Part shown: piece after piece, positions 37,693 through 48,147 of the stretch
How positions within the stretch are numbered: the stretch's first letter is position 1
How the letters are laid out: every line of letters starts with the position of its first letter
From: Lachnospiraceae bacterium
GTDB lineage: Bacteria > Bacillota > Clostridia > Lachnospirales > Lachnospiraceae
Assembly (NCBI GenBank): GCA_021203205.1
Contig: JAJQBQ010000038.1
Location: forward strand, 21,374 to 85,373
DNA length: 64,000 nt
Direction: 5' to 3'
Made by a program: the position numbers and the translations under genes
The notes under the pieces: model-generated
Seen by the model: only the letters and a program-made list of their open reading frames with translations
Database searches by the model: none
Told to the model about the DNA's origin: nothing

Positions 37693-38005
37693 GATCGCAG
37701 TGATGGGCGACAGGGACAGTATCTACGGATTTGCCGCGCTGGGGCTGGATACGTTTCCGGTGGAATCCCACGAGGAAGCCGCAAAGACATTTTCCAGACT
37801 GACGCACGGCGATACCTACGCGGTCATCTATCTCACGGAAGCGCTGGCGGAGGAACTCTCCGAGCAGGTGGAGAAGCAGAAGGAAGCGCTGCTCCCGGCG
37901 GTCATCCTGATTCCGGGTGTATCCGGGAACACGGGAGCCGGCATTGGCGGCGTGAAGAAGATGGTGGAGCAGGCGGTAGGGTCGGATATTATATTTAATG
38001 ATTGA
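37685..38005 (+). CDS. ntpG: V-type ATP synthase subunit F
   Basis: A 106-residue central-shaft regulatory subunit. It has MYKIAVMGDRDSIYGFAALGLDTFPV and ending VKKMVEQAVGSDII, the usual F-subunit pattern. The start is inside the end of subunit C, so translation is coupled. Confidence 0.92.
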   Translation: MYKIAVMGDRDSIYGFAALGLDTFPVESHEEAAKTFSRLTHGDTYAVIYLTEALAEELSEQVEKQKEALLPAVILIPGVSGNTGAGIGGVKKMVEQAVGSDIIFND

Positions 38006-38166
38006 TGGACTTAAAAAATCAGTTTTCGATTAAGACATGGGAAGATATCACTGTGGTTTATATAATCTTATTCACAGTTCATAATCTTTTGACCATATCC
38101 CGTGGATGAAGATCGAATGGAATCTGGATAAAAATCAGTGATTTTTCGGAAAGCCAGGTAGAATAA

Positions 38167-39936
38167 ATGAGTAAAGGAAAAATTCAGAAGGTCGCGGGGC
38201 CTCTCGTCATCGCGGAGGGCATGCGCGATGCAAACATGTTCGACGTGGTGCGTGTGTCGAATCAGCGCCTGATCGGCGAGATCATCGAGATGCATGAAGA
38301 CCGCGCATCCATTCAGGTATATGAGGAGACTTCCGGCCTTGGCCCCGGCGAGCCGGTGGAATCGACCGGGTCGCCTTTGAGCGTAGAGCTGGGGCCGGGG
38401 CTGATCGGCAGTATTTTCGACGGAATTCAACGCCCGCTGGTGGAAATTATGGAAGCCACCGGCAGCAACTTAAAGCGCGGTGTGGAGATTCCATCCTTAA
38501 AGAGAGACACCGTGTGGCATTTTGTCCCTACGGCGAAAGTCGGGGACGCGGTGACCGGCGGCGATATCATCGGAACCGTGCAGGAGACGCCGATCGTTGT
38601 ACAGAAAATTATGGTGCCGAACGGAAAGTCCGGCACGATCGTGTCTGTCAAAGAGGGCGACTTCCGGCTGGAGGATACGGTCTGCGTCATCCGCAGGGCG
38701 GACGGGGAGACGGAAGAGCTCACCCTGATGCAGAAATGGCCGGTGCGTGTGGGCCGTCCATATAAGAAAAAATTATCTCCGGATATGCCCATGATCACAG
38801 GGCAGCGTGTCATTGACGCCCTGTTCCCGATTGCCAAGGGCGGCGTGGCGGCGGTGCCGGGGCCCTTCGGAAGCGGCAAGACCGTCATCCAGCATCAGCT
38901 GGCCAAGTGGGCGGACGCGGATATTGTGGTTTATATCGGCTGCGGCGAGCGCGGAAATGAGATGACGGACGTGTTAAACGAGTTCCCGGAACTGAAGGAT
39001 CCAAAGACCGGCCATTCACTGATGGAGCGCACGGTGCTGATCGCCAACACCTCCGATATGCCGGTGGCAGCCCGCGAAGCTTCCATTTATGTAGGAATTA
39101 CGATCGCGGAATATTTCCGCGACATGGGATATTCGGTGGCCCTGATGGCCGACTCCACCTCCCGCTGGGCGGAGGCGCTGCGCGAGATGTCCGGCCGTCT
39201 TGAGGAGATGCCGGGCGAGGAAGGTTACCCGGCGTACCTGGCCAGCCGTCTGGCGCAGTTCTATGAGCGCGCCGGCCGCGTGATCTCCAACGGCACGGAG
39301 GGCAGAGAGGGTGCACTCTCCGTCATCGGCGCCGTGTCGCCGCCGGGCGGCGATATTTCCGAGCCGGTTTCCCAGGCGACGCTGCGTATCGTGAAAGTAT
39401 TCTGGGGGCTGGATTCGAGCCTGGCCTACAAGCGCCATTTCCCGGCCATCAACTGGCTGACCAGCTATTCGCTTTACGTGGATAACATGACAGACTGGTT
39501 CAACCGCGAGGCCGGGCCGGACTGGATGAAATGCCGGGGCCGCATCATGGCACTATTGAGCGACGAGTCCGAGTTGAATGAGATCGTGCAGCTGGTGGGC
39601 ATGGACGCGCTTTCCGCGCCGGACCGGCTGAAGCTTGAGGCAGCTCGCTCCGTGCGTGAGGACTTCCTGCACCAGGATTCCTTCCACGAGGTGGACACCT
39701 ATTCGCCGCTGCACAAGCAGTACCGCATGATGCAGCTGATGATGGATTATTACGATGTGGCCTCCGAAGGCCTGAAGGCGGGGGCGGATATCGAAAAGCT
39801 GGTAGCTCTGCCTGTTCGCGAACGCATCGGGCGTTACAAATATACGGCGGTGGAGAAGCTGGATGAGGAGTATCAGAAGATCTTCGTACAGCTGAATGAC
39901 GAAGTAAACGCGCTCACGAAGAAGGAGGATCTGTGA
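38167..39936 (+). CDS. ntpA: V-type ATP synthase catalytic subunit A
   Basis: A 589-residue catalytic subunit. It has the Walker A GPFGSGKT (about 237-244), [13 protein letters not shown], the family-specific insert after residue 110 and [25 protein letters not shown]. Length is standard. It is separated by 160 bp from subunit F and 1 bp from subunit B, so A, B and D form the second half of the operon. Confidence 0.97.
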   Translation: MSKGKIQKVAGPLVIAEGMRDANMFDVVRVSNQRLIGEIIEMHEDRASIQVYEETSGLGPGEPVESTGSPLSVELGPGLIGSIFDGIQRPLVEIMEATGSNLKRGVEIPSLKRDTVWHFVPTAKVGDAVTGGDIIGTVQETPIVVQKIMVPNGKSGTIVSVKEGDFRLEDTVCVIRRADGETEELTLMQKWPVRVGRPYKKKLSPDMPMITGQRVIDALFPIAKGGVAAVPGPFGSGKTVIQHQLAKWADADIVVYIGCGERGNEMTDVLNEFPELKDPKTGHSLMERTVLIANTSDMPVAAREASIYVGITIAEYFRDMGYSVALMADSTSRWAEALREMSGRLEEMPGEEGYPAYLASRLAQFYERAGRVISNGTEGREGALSVIGAVSPPGGDISEPVSQATLRIVKVFWGLDSSLAYKRHFPAINWLTSYSLYVDNMTDWFNREAGPDWMKCRGRIMALLSDESELNEIVQLVGMDALSAPDRLKLEAARSVREDFLHQDSFHEVDTYSPLHKQYRMMQLMMDYYDVASEGLKAGADIEKLVALPVRERIGRYKYTAVEKLDEEYQKIFVQLNDEVNALTKKEDL

Positions 39937-39937
39937 C

Positions 39938-41302
39938 ATGGCAAAAGAATATAAATCAATCAAAGAAGTCGCCGGTCCTCTGATGCTGGTGCAGGGCGTG
40001 TCCGGCGTCAATTACGATGAGATGGGCGAGATCATCCTGGCGGACGGCAGCACCAGAAGGTGCAAGGTGCTGGAGATCGACGGCGGCAACGCACTGGTGC
40101 AGCTGTTTGAGAGTTCTACCGGTATCAACCTGTCCAACAGCCGTGTGCGCTTCCTCGGCCACAGCATGGAGCTGGGCGTTTCGGAGGATATGCTCTCCCG
40201 CGTCTTTGACGGCCTGGGCCACCCTATCGATGACGGCCCGGAAATTCTGCCGGACGAGCGCAAAGATATCAACGGTCTGCCGATGAACCCGGCGGCCAGA
40301 AACTATCCGCAAGAGTTTATCGAGACCGGTATCTCGGCCATCGACGGCCTGAACACGCTGGTTCGAGGCCAGAAGCTGCCGATCTTTTCGGCCAGCGGAC
40401 TACCCCACGCGGAGCTGGCGGCGCAGATCGCCCGGCAGGCCAAGGTGCGCGGCACGGACGAACCTTTCGCCGTGGTTTTCGCGGCGGTGGGAATCACCTT
40501 TGAGGAATCCAACTTCTTCATTGAGAGCTTTCGTGAGACCGGGGCCATCGACCGCTCGGTTATGTTCATTAATCTGGCAAATGACCCGGCGGTAGAACGT
40601 ATCGCCACACCGCGTATGGCGCTGACGGCAGCAGAGTACCTGGCCTTTGAAAAAGACATGCACGTGCTGGTCATCATCACGGACATCACAAACTACGCGG
40701 ACTCTCTCCGCGAGATTTCCGCGGCAAGGAAGGAAGTTCCGGGGCGCCGCGGTTATCCGGGTTATATGTACACGGACCTGGCATCCCTCTACGAGAGAGC
40801 CGGCCGGCAGAAGGGCAAGAAGGGCTCCATCACCATGATCCCGATCCTTACCATGCCGGAGGATGACAAGACCCATCCGATCCCGGACCTGACCGGTTAT
40901 ATCACGGAAGGCCAGATCATCTTAAGCCGTGAGTTGTACCGCCAGGGCATTCAGCCGCCCATCGATGTGCTGCCGTCCCTGTCCCGTCTAAAGGACAAGG
41001 GCATCGGCGTGGGCAAGACCCGCGAAGACCACGCCAACACCATGAACCAGCTCTTTGCGGCGTATTCCCGCGGCAAGGACGCAAAGGAACTGATGGTGGT
41101 GCTGGGCGAGGCCGCGCTGACGGATATGGATAAATTGTACGCAAAGTTTGCGGACGAATTCGAGAAAGAATATGTATCTCAGGGCTATAAGACCGACCGC
41201 AGCATCGAGGAGACGCTGGACATCGGCTGGAAGCTGCTGCGGATTCTGCCGAGGTCGGAGCTGAAGCGTATTAAGGATGAGTATCTGGATAAATATTATT
41301 GA
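39938..41302 (+). CDS. ntpB: V-type ATP synthase subunit B
   Basis: A 454-residue non-catalytic subunit, homologous to A without a working P-loop ([19 protein letters not shown] in its place). Other blocks are [35 protein letters not shown] and [20 protein letters not shown] lies 9-10 nt before the ATG, inside the end of subunit A. Confidence 0.97.
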   Translation: MAKEYKSIKEVAGPLMLVQGVSGVNYDEMGEIILADGSTRRCKVLEIDGGNALVQLFESSTGINLSNSRVRFLGHSMELGVSEDMLSRVFDGLGHPIDDGPEILPDERKDINGLPMNPAARNYPQEFIETGISAIDGLNTLVRGQKLPIFSASGLPHAELAAQIARQAKVRGTDEPFAVVFAAVGITFEESNFFIESFRETGAIDRSVMFINLANDPAVERIATPRMALTAAEYLAFEKDMHVLVIITDITNYADSLREISAARKEVPGRRGYPGYMYTDLASLYERAGRQKGKKGSITMIPILTMPEDDKTHPIPDLTGYITEGQIILSRELYRQGIQPPIDVLPSLSRLKDKGIGVGKTREDHANTMNQLFAAYSRGKDAKELMVVLGEAALTDMDKLYAKFADEFEKEYVSQGYKTDRSIEETLDIGWKLLRILPRSELKRIKDEYLDKYY

Positions 41303-41380
41303 TGATGGAAGTGAATGCATCGTATTTACTTCGGGAAAAATCCGTAGTATCATTATAAAGTATAGACAAGGAGGCGCGCC

Positions 41381-42055
41381 GTGGCAGGGACACAGGTAAA
41401 CCCGACCCGCATGGAGCTGACCAGGCTGAAGAAAAAGCTTGCGACGGCGACGCGCGGACACAAACTTTTAAAAGATAAAAGAGATGAGCTGATGCGCCAG
41501 TTTCTGGAACTGGTTCGGGAGGACCGGGAGCTGCGGGAGAAAGTAGAAAAGAGCCTGAACGCGGCCAATAAAAACTTTGTTCTCGCCAGAGCCGGTATGG
41601 ATGATGAGCAGGTGAATGTGGCTCTCATGGCACCCCGCCAGGAGGTCTACCTGGAGGCAAAGAAGAAAAACGTCATGAGTGTGGAAATCCCTGTGTTTGA
41701 GACCAGCACCCACACTGCGGATCCGAACGATATCTACTGCTACGGGCTGGCCTTTACCTCCAGTGATCTGGACGATGCGGTGAAGTCTCTGGCGGACATT
41801 CTGCCGGATATGCTGCGCCTCGCCGAGTGCGAGAAGTCCTGTCAGCTGATGGCTGCGGAGATCGAGAAGACGCGCCGCCGCGTAAACGCGCTGGAGCATG
41901 TCATGATCCCGCAGACCCAGGAAAAGATCAAGTATATTCTCATGAAGCTCGACGAAAACGAGCGCAGCACGCAGATCCGCCTGATGAAGGTGAAGGACAT
42001 GATGCTGGAGGATACGCATCATTATAAGGAAAAAATGGCGGAAGAGGCATCCTGA
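41381..42055 (+). CDS. ntpD: V-type ATP synthase subunit D (shaft)
   Basis: A 224-residue antiparallel coiled-coil shaft. It has NPTRMELTRLKKKLATATRGHKLLKDKRDEL at its start, cut here into its known helix, and NALEHVMIPQTQEKIKYI in the C-terminal helix. The start is GTG 41381 with AAGGAGG upstream. It is the last gene of the operon. Confidence 0.95.
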   Translation: MAGTQVNPTRMELTRLKKKLATATRGHKLLKDKRDELMRQFLELVREDRELREKVEKSLNAANKNFVLARAGMDDEQVNVALMAPRQEVYLEAKKKNVMSVEIPVFETSTHTADPNDIYCYGLAFTSSDLDDAVKSLADILPDMLRLAECEKSCQLMAAEIEKTRRRVNALEHVMIPQTQEKIKYILMKLDENERSTQIRLMKVKDMMLEDTHHYKEKMAEEAS

Positions 42056-42181
42056 GAAAGAAAACCGGAATCTTAAGCGATTTTGGAATGTGTAGATGAA
42101 ACGAAAGTTATGACACCACGAATTGCCGGAACACTCGGATTTTTTGAATGCGACATTCTGTGATTGTTGTGGAGAACCTGC

Positions 42182-42247
42182 AAATGAACTGTTATCTTTC
42201 CCATTTTCCTGCCGGATTTATAACAGTTCATTTTCTGTATCGCAGAA
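42182..42247 (+). terminator. inverted repeats after V-ATPase operon
   Basis: A perfect 14-bp inverted repeat (AAATGAACTGTTAT, 42182-42195; partner 42220-42233) ends in TTTT and is followed by a second small hairpin TTCTG/CAGAA (42233-42247). It may terminate the V-ATPase transcript or regulate the P-type ATPase just downstream. Confidence 0.45.
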
Positions 42248-42298
42248 AATGTGATGAAACAGACCAATTCAGGCACAGGTTGCTACAGGAGAACAAAC

Positions 42299-44860
42299 TT
42301 GAATAAACATAGCTATCCCAAAAAACATGATAATCTCACGGAGCGTTATCCGGTGGATGTGATTCGCACGGATTACCGCACGGGTCTGACCACCGAAGAG
42401 GCAAACGAACGCATGGAGGCCGGATGGGGAAACGTGAAGGTTGATTCTTCCCAGACTACGATCGCCGATATCATCCGGGAAAATCTTTTCACGTATTTCA
42501 ATCTGATTTTCCTGATTCTGGCAATTCTGGTGATTCTGGTGGGCTCCTTCAACAGCCTGACCTTTCTGCCGGTGCTGCTGGCAAATATCGTCATCGGCAT
42601 CGTGCAGCAGATTCGCGCACGCAATGTCTTAAATAAGATGAATATCCTTGCGGAGCCCAAGGCTGCGGCAGTCCGGGACGGGAAGATGAAGAATCTTCCG
42701 ACGGAGCAGCTTGTGCGCGACGATGTTGTGATTTTCAAATCCGGCGGCCAGGTCTGCGCGGACGCGGAAGTGATTGCCGGTTCGGTGCGGGTAAATGAGT
42801 CGCTTTTAACCGGCGAATCGGATGAAATCACCAAAAAAAAGGGCGACCGTCTGATCTCCGGCAGTTTTATCGTGTCCGGGCAATGCGCGGCGAGGCTCAC
42901 CGAGGTGGGCGAGGACTCCTATATATCGAAACTCACGCTTCAGGCCAAGGAGATGAAAAGCGGCGAGCAGTCCGAAATGATTCGCTCACTGAACGCGCTT
43001 CTCAAGATTGTGGGAATCGCGCTGATCCCCATCGGCATCGCCCTGTTTTTGCAGAGCTATGTCACAAACGGGGAGACGCTGCGGGACAGCATCACATCCA
43101 TGGTGGCTGCGCTGATCGGCATGATCCCGGAGGGACTGTATCTTCTGACTACGGTGGCCCTGGCGGTGAGCTCGACGAGACTCGCGTCGAAAGGCGTGCT
43201 CCTGCATGACATGAAAAGCATTGAGACGCTGGCGCGCGTGGATGTGCTTTGTGTCGATAAGACCGGAACCATCACGGAAAACCGGATGGAGGTGCATGAT
43301 TTCGTCTCCGTGGGCAGTGCTCCTGCGGAAAGTGCAGCGAGTGGAGAAAACCAGACGGCCGCAGTCAGGACAAACGAAACAGCGAGGACAGAAATCCGGA
43401 CGAGCGTTGGATCGGCAGTCAGTGCAGTGATGAGTGATGTCACGGCGGACGATGCCCCGACAGAAGACGGCGCACGGAAGGAGCTCGCACGGAAAATCAG
43501 TGATTTTGCGACTGCCATGAATGCGGACAATGCCACCATGCAGGCCATGAAGGCATATTTTACAAATTCATCGGGCCGAAAGCCGGTGCGTGTTGTTCCG
43601 TTTTCCTCCACGGTAAAATATTCCAGTGTTACGTTTGAAGAGGGAGCCTATGTTCTGGGAGCCCCCGAGTTTGTTTTGCGCGAAGATTTTCCGGCTTACA
43701 GAGAGGAAATCGAAGAATATACATCAAAGGGATATCGTCTGGTCGTGTTTGGCATCACACAGGAGGAAGTAAACGGAAATCCGCTGCAGGGCAAAGTGAC
43801 GCCCCTCGGTTACGTTCTTCTGTCGAACCCGGTCCGCAAAGAAGCACCGGACACCTTCCGCTATTTTGCGGAACAGGGCGTGGAAGTGAAGGTCATCTCC
43901 GGCGATACGCCGCTCACGGTTGTGGAAGCGGCGAAACAGGCGGGCATTCCGAACGCCGACAGCTATGTGGATGCCAGCACCTTAAAAACCGATGCCGACA
44001 TAGATATCGCAGTCGGAAAATATACGGTGTTCGGCCGTGTGACACCGGAGCAGAAGCGGAAGTTTGTGCGCGCTTTAAAAATCCAGGGGCGAACCGTGGC
44101 CATGACCGGCGACGGCGTGAACGACATTCTCGCCTTAAAAGACGCGGACTGCAGCGTGGCGATGGCTTCGGGCAGCGAAGCGGCGGCGCAGTCGGCGCAG
44201 GTGGTGCTGCTTGATTCGGACTTCTCCTGCATGCCGGATGTGGTGGCGGAGGGCCGGCGTGTGGTGAACAATATTCAGCGCACCGCCAGCCTGTTCCTGG
44301 TAAAGAACATCTTCTCGTTTCTTATGTCGCTGTTTTCCGTGGCCTTCGCCATCACCTATCCGCTGCAACCGTCACAGATTTCGCTGATCAGTTCGTTTGT
44401 CATCGGCATTCCGGCATTCTTCCTGTCGCTCATGCCGAACCATGAGCAGATTCACGGGCATTTTCTGTCGAATGTGATCCTAAAGGCGGCCCCGGCGGGC
44501 ATCACGGATGTAGTAGTGGTGGGCGCGCTGGTCGTCTTCGGACAGACCTTCGGCGTTGATTCGGACGACATCGCAACGGCGGCTACCATGTTGCTGGCGA
44601 TCGTCGGTTTTATGATTCTCTACAAGATCAGCAAGCCCATGAACCCCGCAAAATGGGCAATCTGGGGATTCAATGTGGCCGGTTTATTGATCAGCAGCCT
44701 GTTCTTCCCGTCCCTGTTTTCGCTCTCCGGCATGTCCGTGAAATGCATCATGCTCTTCGTGCTGTTTGCCATAGCCACGGAGCCGGTGCTGAGGTACCTG
44801 ACGCTGCTGTTTGAGCGTGGCGGGGAACTGGCGCAAAACATAAGATATCGGAAGAGATAG
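42299..44860 (+). CDS. P-type cation ATPase (YoaB/CtpE-like)
   Basis: An 853-residue P-type ATPase. Blocks are LLTGESDEITK (actuator), MIPEGLYLLTTVALAVS (helix M4), CVDKTGTITENRMEVHDF (phosphorylated Asp) and MTGDGVNDILALKDADCSVAMASGSEAAAQSAQVVLLDSDF (hinge), read in pieces. It lacks heavy-metal N-terminal domains, so Ca2+, K+ or Mg2+ are more likely substrates. Start TTG 42299 is chosen because AGGAGA lies 6 nt upstream; GTG 42251 has no site. A low-complexity Ala/Ser/Thr insertion of about 50 residues follows the phosphorylation motif. Confidence 0.88.
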   Translation: MNKHSYPKKHDNLTERYPVDVIRTDYRTGLTTEEANERMEAGWGNVKVDSSQTTIADIIRENLFTYFNLIFLILAILVILVGSFNSLTFLPVLLANIVIGIVQQIRARNVLNKMNILAEPKAAAVRDGKMKNLPTEQLVRDDVVIFKSGGQVCADAEVIAGSVRVNESLLTGESDEITKKKGDRLISGSFIVSGQCAARLTEVGEDSYISKLTLQAKEMKSGEQSEMIRSLNALLKIVGIALIPIGIALFLQSYVTNGETLRDSITSMVAALIGMIPEGLYLLTTVALAVSSTRLASKGVLLHDMKSIETLARVDVLCVDKTGTITENRMEVHDFVSVGSAPAESAASGENQTAAVRTNETARTEIRTSVGSAVSAVMSDVTADDAPTEDGARKELARKISDFATAMNADNATMQAMKAYFTNSSGRKPVRVVPFSSTVKYSSVTFEEGAYVLGAPEFVLREDFPAYREEIEEYTSKGYRLVVFGITQEEVNGNPLQGKVTPLGYVLLSNPVRKEAPDTFRYFAEQGVEVKVISGDTPLTVVEAAKQAGIPNADSYVDASTLKTDADIDIAVGKYTVFGRVTPEQKRKFVRALKIQGRTVAMTGDGVNDILALKDADCSVAMASGSEAAAQSAQVVLLDSDFSCMPDVVAEGRRVVNNIQRTASLFLVKNIFSFLMSLFSVAFAITYPLQPSQISLISSFVIGIPAFFLSLMPNHEQIHGHFLSNVILKAAPAGITDVVVVGALVVFGQTFGVDSDDIATAATMLLAIVGFMILYKISKPMNPAKWAIWGFNVAGLLISSLFFPSLFSLSGMSVKCIMLFVLFAIATEPVLRYLTLLFERGGELAQNIRYRKR

Positions 44861-44927
44861 AGGAAGAGGAAAAGAAAGAGACATCTACTTTTCGTCGGAA
44901 CATTTACTCACATTTCTGTGACAGAAA

Positions 44928-44971
44928 GCAGGGAAAGTTGAAATTTAATTCAATACTTTCCCTGCTTTTTT
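44928..44971 (+). terminator. terminator after P-type ATPase
   Basis: GCAGGGAAAG and CTTTCCCTGC form a perfect 10-bp stem, extended by TTGAA/TTCAA, followed by TTTTTT. Confidence 0.85.
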
Positions 44972-45059
44972 ATGCGCACGGGCCGCGTAAGGAAGAATTC
45001 GGCTTGCGCCGAACGCGTCCCGGTGCGGCGGTCAGGGAGAATCCCTGACCTATTCCTGA

Positions 45060-45236
45060 TATAACGGCACCGTTTACGCGAGCAGCTCGGACGACTTCCA
45101 GATCTTAAGCTGCCAGGTTCCGACAGACGTCGATATATCGGAAACGGCAGTTATGAATTTGTTTGAAAAGATATCGGATCTGATACAGAAAAATGATCTG
45201 ACGTTGAAGTATGATTATCTGAGACGGGTATATTAA
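45060..45236 (+). pseudogene. possible gene remnant (C-terminal fragment)
   Basis: A 58-codon open stretch immediately after an in-frame TGA reads YNGTVYASSSDDFQILSCQ, then a helical tail ending KYDYLRRVY and a TAA. It has amphipathic, protein-like composition but no start codon with a ribosome site (the first ATG is 45153, leaving 27 residues). I do not recognise the parent protein. Chance is not excluded. Confidence 0.3.
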
Positions 45237-45284
45237 AAACAGCAGAGGAAATTCGGTGAAAAAGGTGGTGCCTGCGGATCCCAA

Positions 45285-45321
45285 ACACATGAATACGGAT
45301 GCGAACATCCGATTCATGTGT
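45285..45321. repeat. dispersed palindrome P1, copy B
   Basis: ACACATGAAT and ATTCATGTGT flank CGGATG-CGAA-CATCCG. The reverse complement matches the copy at 4044-4072 almost exactly. It lies 27 bp past the AIM24-like stop. Confidence 0.65.
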
Positions 45322-45348
45322 CTGGAACCATGGTGTCATAATATATTT

Positions 45349-46029
45349 TTAGTTGTTTCCGGTCGGTATGAACGGCCGGATGGCGCCGGCCACCGCGCTG
45401 ATCGGCATGGACTGCAGCCACACGGTGCCGGGACCGGTGAGCACCGTGTTAAAGAAGCCCTCGCCGCCCAGAAATTTATTTTTCAGGCCGGGAACACTCT
45501 CGATATCCATGGAGACCGAGGCGGTCATAGCCGCCAGGTAACCGGTATCCACGATAATCCGCTGACCCGGGTTCAGATCGTAGCGCTTGCAGAAGCCGTC
45601 CACCTCGATGAAGACCATGCCGTGCCCGGAAAAGCGCTGCATGATAAAGCCTTCGCCGCCGAAAAAGCCGGCGCCGAAACGACGCTGGAAATGAACCGTA
45701 AATTCCACGCCAGATTCCGAAGCCAGAAACGCGGATTTCTGCGCGATAATGTCATTTCCGGGAGTCACATCGAACTTCATGATGGAACCCGGAAAGCTGG
45801 AAGCGAACGCGATCATGCCGCCTCCTCCCGTGGCAGTGTAGCGGTTCACAAACATGGATTCACCGGAAAACATGCGGCCGAAGGCCTTGCCCAGACCGCC
45901 GGAGGTGGTCTCCATCTTCATGTTTGGGGACATCCAGCACATGGAACCCCTCTCGGTGATGAGTGTCTCATTTTGCTCCGGGTAACACACGACGACCGGG
46001 AGCGGCTCGCCTAAAATTTCATATTTCAT
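45349..46029 (-). CDS. AIM24/TIGR00266 family protein
   Basis: A 226-residue all-beta protein of the TIGR00266/AIM24 family. It has ERGSMCWMSPNMKMETTSGG, FFGGEGFIMQRFSGHGMVFIE and NKFLGGEGFFNTVLTGPGTVWLQSMP, all typical, with the repeated GGEGFI/F motif. The function is unknown in bacteria; a mitochondrial relative affects inner-membrane architecture. GAGGAGG 6 nt upstream fixes start 46029, well inside the longer frame to 46092. Confidence 0.9.
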   Translation of the reverse strand: MKYEILGEPLPVVVCYPEQNETLITERGSMCWMSPNMKMETTSGGLGKAFGRMFSGESMFVNRYTATGGGGMIAFASSFPGSIMKFDVTPGNDIIAQKSAFLASESGVEFTVHFQRRFGAGFFGGEGFIMQRFSGHGMVFIEVDGFCKRYDLNPGQRIIVDTGYLAAMTASVSMDIESVPGLKNKFLGGEGFFNTVLTGPGTVWLQSMPISAVAGAIRPFIPTGNN

Positions 46030-46420
46030 GGTTTCCTCCTCTTGGATGATCCTGTATGTCAGGAATATAAATACGAACGATACAGCGTACAAACATTACA
46101 TTTAGATTATCACAGGAAGAGAGGAGATTCAAGCAAAATATTTGTAACATCGTTACTGATTCACGGGCGGCTATTCACAAATAAAACCCGCTTCTTGACA
46201 TGTCCGCCTTTGTGGTTTATACTGTGCCAATACTTAAATTTGTTGGAACTAACATGTTGGTTGGAGCTTTCTGTATGCATGGTCGGTTATCCGTCCAATA
46301 TTGAGTTATCGAAATTTCAGCCGGATATTTGGAGGAGCAGTGTGCAGAATCGCCTGAGCGGGATGAGCACGAGGTTGCGGGAATGAGCGATTTTTGCAAA
46401 TGCTCCGGAAAGAGGAAGAT
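46030..46420. other. 391-bp divergent region between AIM24-like gene and thiC
   Basis: It contains a strong rightward promoter at 46195-46223 and a leader of about 190 nt before thiC. The motif GTTACTGATTCACGG (46152-46166) recurs at 53233-53247 and, reversed, at 62294-62308. I see no TPP riboswitch signature (no GGGGTGC, CTGAGA and ACCTGATC set). Confidence 0.5.
46195..46223 (+). promoter_or_regulatory. strong promoter for thiC
   Basis: A perfect TTGACA, a 17-nt spacer and TATACT (one mismatch). Confidence 0.75.
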
Positions 46421-47728
46421 ATGAATTATACAACCCAGATGGACGCGGCGCGCAAAGGCATCGTGACGCCGCAGATGGAGACGGTGGCAAAAAAGGAAAA
46501 AATGCCAGTTGAAAAGCTGATGCAGTATGTGGCGGAGGGCAAGGTGGCCATCTGCGCCAACAAGGCGCACACCTGCCTGGATCCGGAGGGCGTCGGCAGT
46601 ATGCTGCGCACGAAGATCAATGTGAACCTGGGCGTGTCCCGGGACTGTAAGGACTACAATATTGAGATGCAGAAGGTGCAGAACGCCATCGACCTGGGCG
46701 CGGAGGCCATCATGGATCTGTCCAGCCACGGCAATACGCAGCCGTTCCGGCAGAAGCTCACCCACGAGTGCCCGGCCATGATCGGCACGGTGCCGGTATA
46801 CGATTCCGTCATCCACTATCAGCGCGACCTGTCGGAGCTGACCGCGAAGGACTTTATCGACGTGGTGCGCATGCACGCGGAGGATGGGGTGGATTTCGTG
46901 ACGCTCCACTGCGGCATCACCCGCAAGACCATCGAACAGATTCGCAAACACAAGAGGAAAATGAATATCGTCAGCCGCGGCGGCAGCCTGGTCTTTGCGT
47001 GGATGAGCATGACCGGGGAGGAAAACCCTTTCTACGAATATTTTGACGACATTCTGGACATCTGTGAGGAGCACGATGTGACTGTTTCCTTAGGAGATGC
47101 CTGCCGTCCGGGCTGTCTGGCGGACGCCACGGACGTGTGCCAGATCGAAGAGCTGGTCCGGTTGGGGGAACTGACGAAGCGCGCCTGGGCTCACAACGTG
47201 CAGGTCATGGTGGAGGGGCCGGGACATGTGCCGCTAGATCAGATCGCGGCCAACATGCAGGTGCAGAAGACCCTGTGCATGGGTGCTCCCTTCTATGTTC
47301 TGGGGCCGCTGGTGACGGATATCGCTCCCGGTTACGACCACATCACGTCGGCCATCGGCGGTGCGGTGGCTGCCATGAACGGCGCGGCCTTCCTCTGCTA
47401 CGTGACGCCGGCGGAGCATCTGGCGTTGCCGAATGTGGACGATGTAAAGCAGGGCATCATCGCCTCAAAAATCGCGGCCCATGCGGCGGACATCGCCAAA
47501 GGCATTCCCGGCGCGAGAGATATCGATGACAGGATGGCGGACGCCAGAAGAAACCTTGACTGGGACGCCCAGTTTGCCTGCGCGCTGGATCCGGAAACCG
47601 CGAAAGCCATCCGCGACGACCGCCTGCCGGAGGACGACCACTCGGACACCTGCAGCATGTGCGGCAAATTCTGCGCCGTGCGCAGCATGAATAAGGCACT
47701 GGCGGGGGAGTATATAGATATTCTTTAA
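46421..47728 (+). CDS. thiC: phosphomethylpyrimidine synthase ThiC
   Basis: A 435-residue radical SAM-type enzyme converting AIR to HMP phosphate in thiamine synthesis. Blocks are [38 protein letters not shown] and the C-terminal cluster motif [11 protein letters not shown] (CxxCxxxxC). GGAAAGAGGAAG precedes ATG 46421. No other thiamine genes are adjacent. No canonical TPP riboswitch was found in the leader, which is unusual for thiC. Confidence 0.96.
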   Translation: MNYTTQMDAARKGIVTPQMETVAKKEKMPVEKLMQYVAEGKVAICANKAHTCLDPEGVGSMLRTKINVNLGVSRDCKDYNIEMQKVQNAIDLGAEAIMDLSSHGNTQPFRQKLTHECPAMIGTVPVYDSVIHYQRDLSELTAKDFIDVVRMHAEDGVDFVTLHCGITRKTIEQIRKHKRKMNIVSRGGSLVFAWMSMTGEENPFYEYFDDILDICEEHDVTVSLGDACRPGCLADATDVCQIEELVRLGELTKRAWAHNVQVMVEGPGHVPLDQIAANMQVQKTLCMGAPFYVLGPLVTDIAPGYDHITSAIGGAVAAMNGAAFLCYVTPAEHLALPNVDDVKQGIIASKIAAHAADIAKGIPGARDIDDRMADARRNLDWDAQFACALDPETAKAIRDDRLPEDDHSDTCSMCGKFCAVRSMNKALAGEYIDIL

Positions 47729-47739
47729 TAAAAAAGTGG

Positions 47740-47767
47740 TTGACGCGATTTAAATTTGTGCTATAAT
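47740..47767 (+). promoter_or_regulatory. promoter for rpsU
   Basis: TTGACG, a 16-nt spacer and TATAAT, 75 bp before the rpsU start. Confidence 0.7.
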
Positions 47768-47841
47768 ATCTCCCAGTGCGAACATAAACCCAAACAGTTG
47801 TATAGCACAATCCACAACTGGAGGGAGGTCAGAAGAGGTCT

Positions 47842-48018
47842 ATGTCGAGCGTAATCGTAAAAGAAAACGAAAATCTGGACAGCGCTCTGCGCAGATTCAA
47901 AAGAAACTGTGCAAAAGCCGGCATCCAGCAGGAGATTCGTAAGAGAGAGCATTACGAAAAACCGAGCGTGAAGCGGAAGAAAAAGTCCGAAGCGGCAAGA
48001 AAGCGCAAATATAATTAA
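47842..48018 (+). CDS. rpsU: 30S ribosomal protein S21
   Basis: A 58-residue basic protein that is complete and recognisable: it starts [20 protein letters not shown], has [20 protein letters not shown] and ends in a lysine/arginine-rich tail. It is monocistronic, with its own promoter and a terminator directly after. AAGAGGTC upstream serves as the ribosome site. Confidence 0.95.
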   Translation: MSSVIVKENENLDSALRRFKRNCAKAGIQQEIRKREHYEKPSVKRKKKSEAARKRKYN

Positions 48019-48032
48019 TTCGCAAACAGAAT

Positions 48033-48064
48033 GGTTCCTTAAGGTAAGCTTAGGGAACCTTTTC
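48033..48064 (+). terminator. terminator after rpsU
   Basis: GGTTCC-TTAAG pairs with CTTAG-GGAACC (11 bp with one G-T pair), followed by TTTTC and, farther on, TTTTTT. Confidence 0.85.
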
Positions 48065-48147
48065 TATTTTTTCCGAATCTGTGACCGTATTCTTTCATAT
48101 AAATAAAAGGGCGGTGAAGTTCACAAAATCGGGGACGTAAACAGACT

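Larger units (their letters stand above)
44861..45348. other. 488-bp region between P-type ATPase and AIM24-like gene
   Basis: It contains a terminator (44928-44971), two small hairpins (TTCGGC/GCCGAA about 44998-45013 and GGTCAGGGA/TCCCTGACC 45030-45050), a possible gene remnant (45060-45236) and the dispersed palindrome at 45285-45321. No intact gene is supported. Confidence 0.5.

Noticed and set aside
45261..45281. T-box-like sequence AAGGTGGTGCCTGCGG
   Set aside because: It lacks the AGGGTGGNACCGCG core, has no specifier stem or terminator, and no aminoacyl or amino-acid gene follows in the same direction.
46042..46386. 114-codon frame upstream of thiC
   Set aside because: It runs through the thiC promoter, lacks a ribosome site and has no recognisable features.
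46230..46420. TPP riboswitch before thiC
   Set aside because: None of the conserved aptamer blocks could be found by eye; reported instead as an absence.
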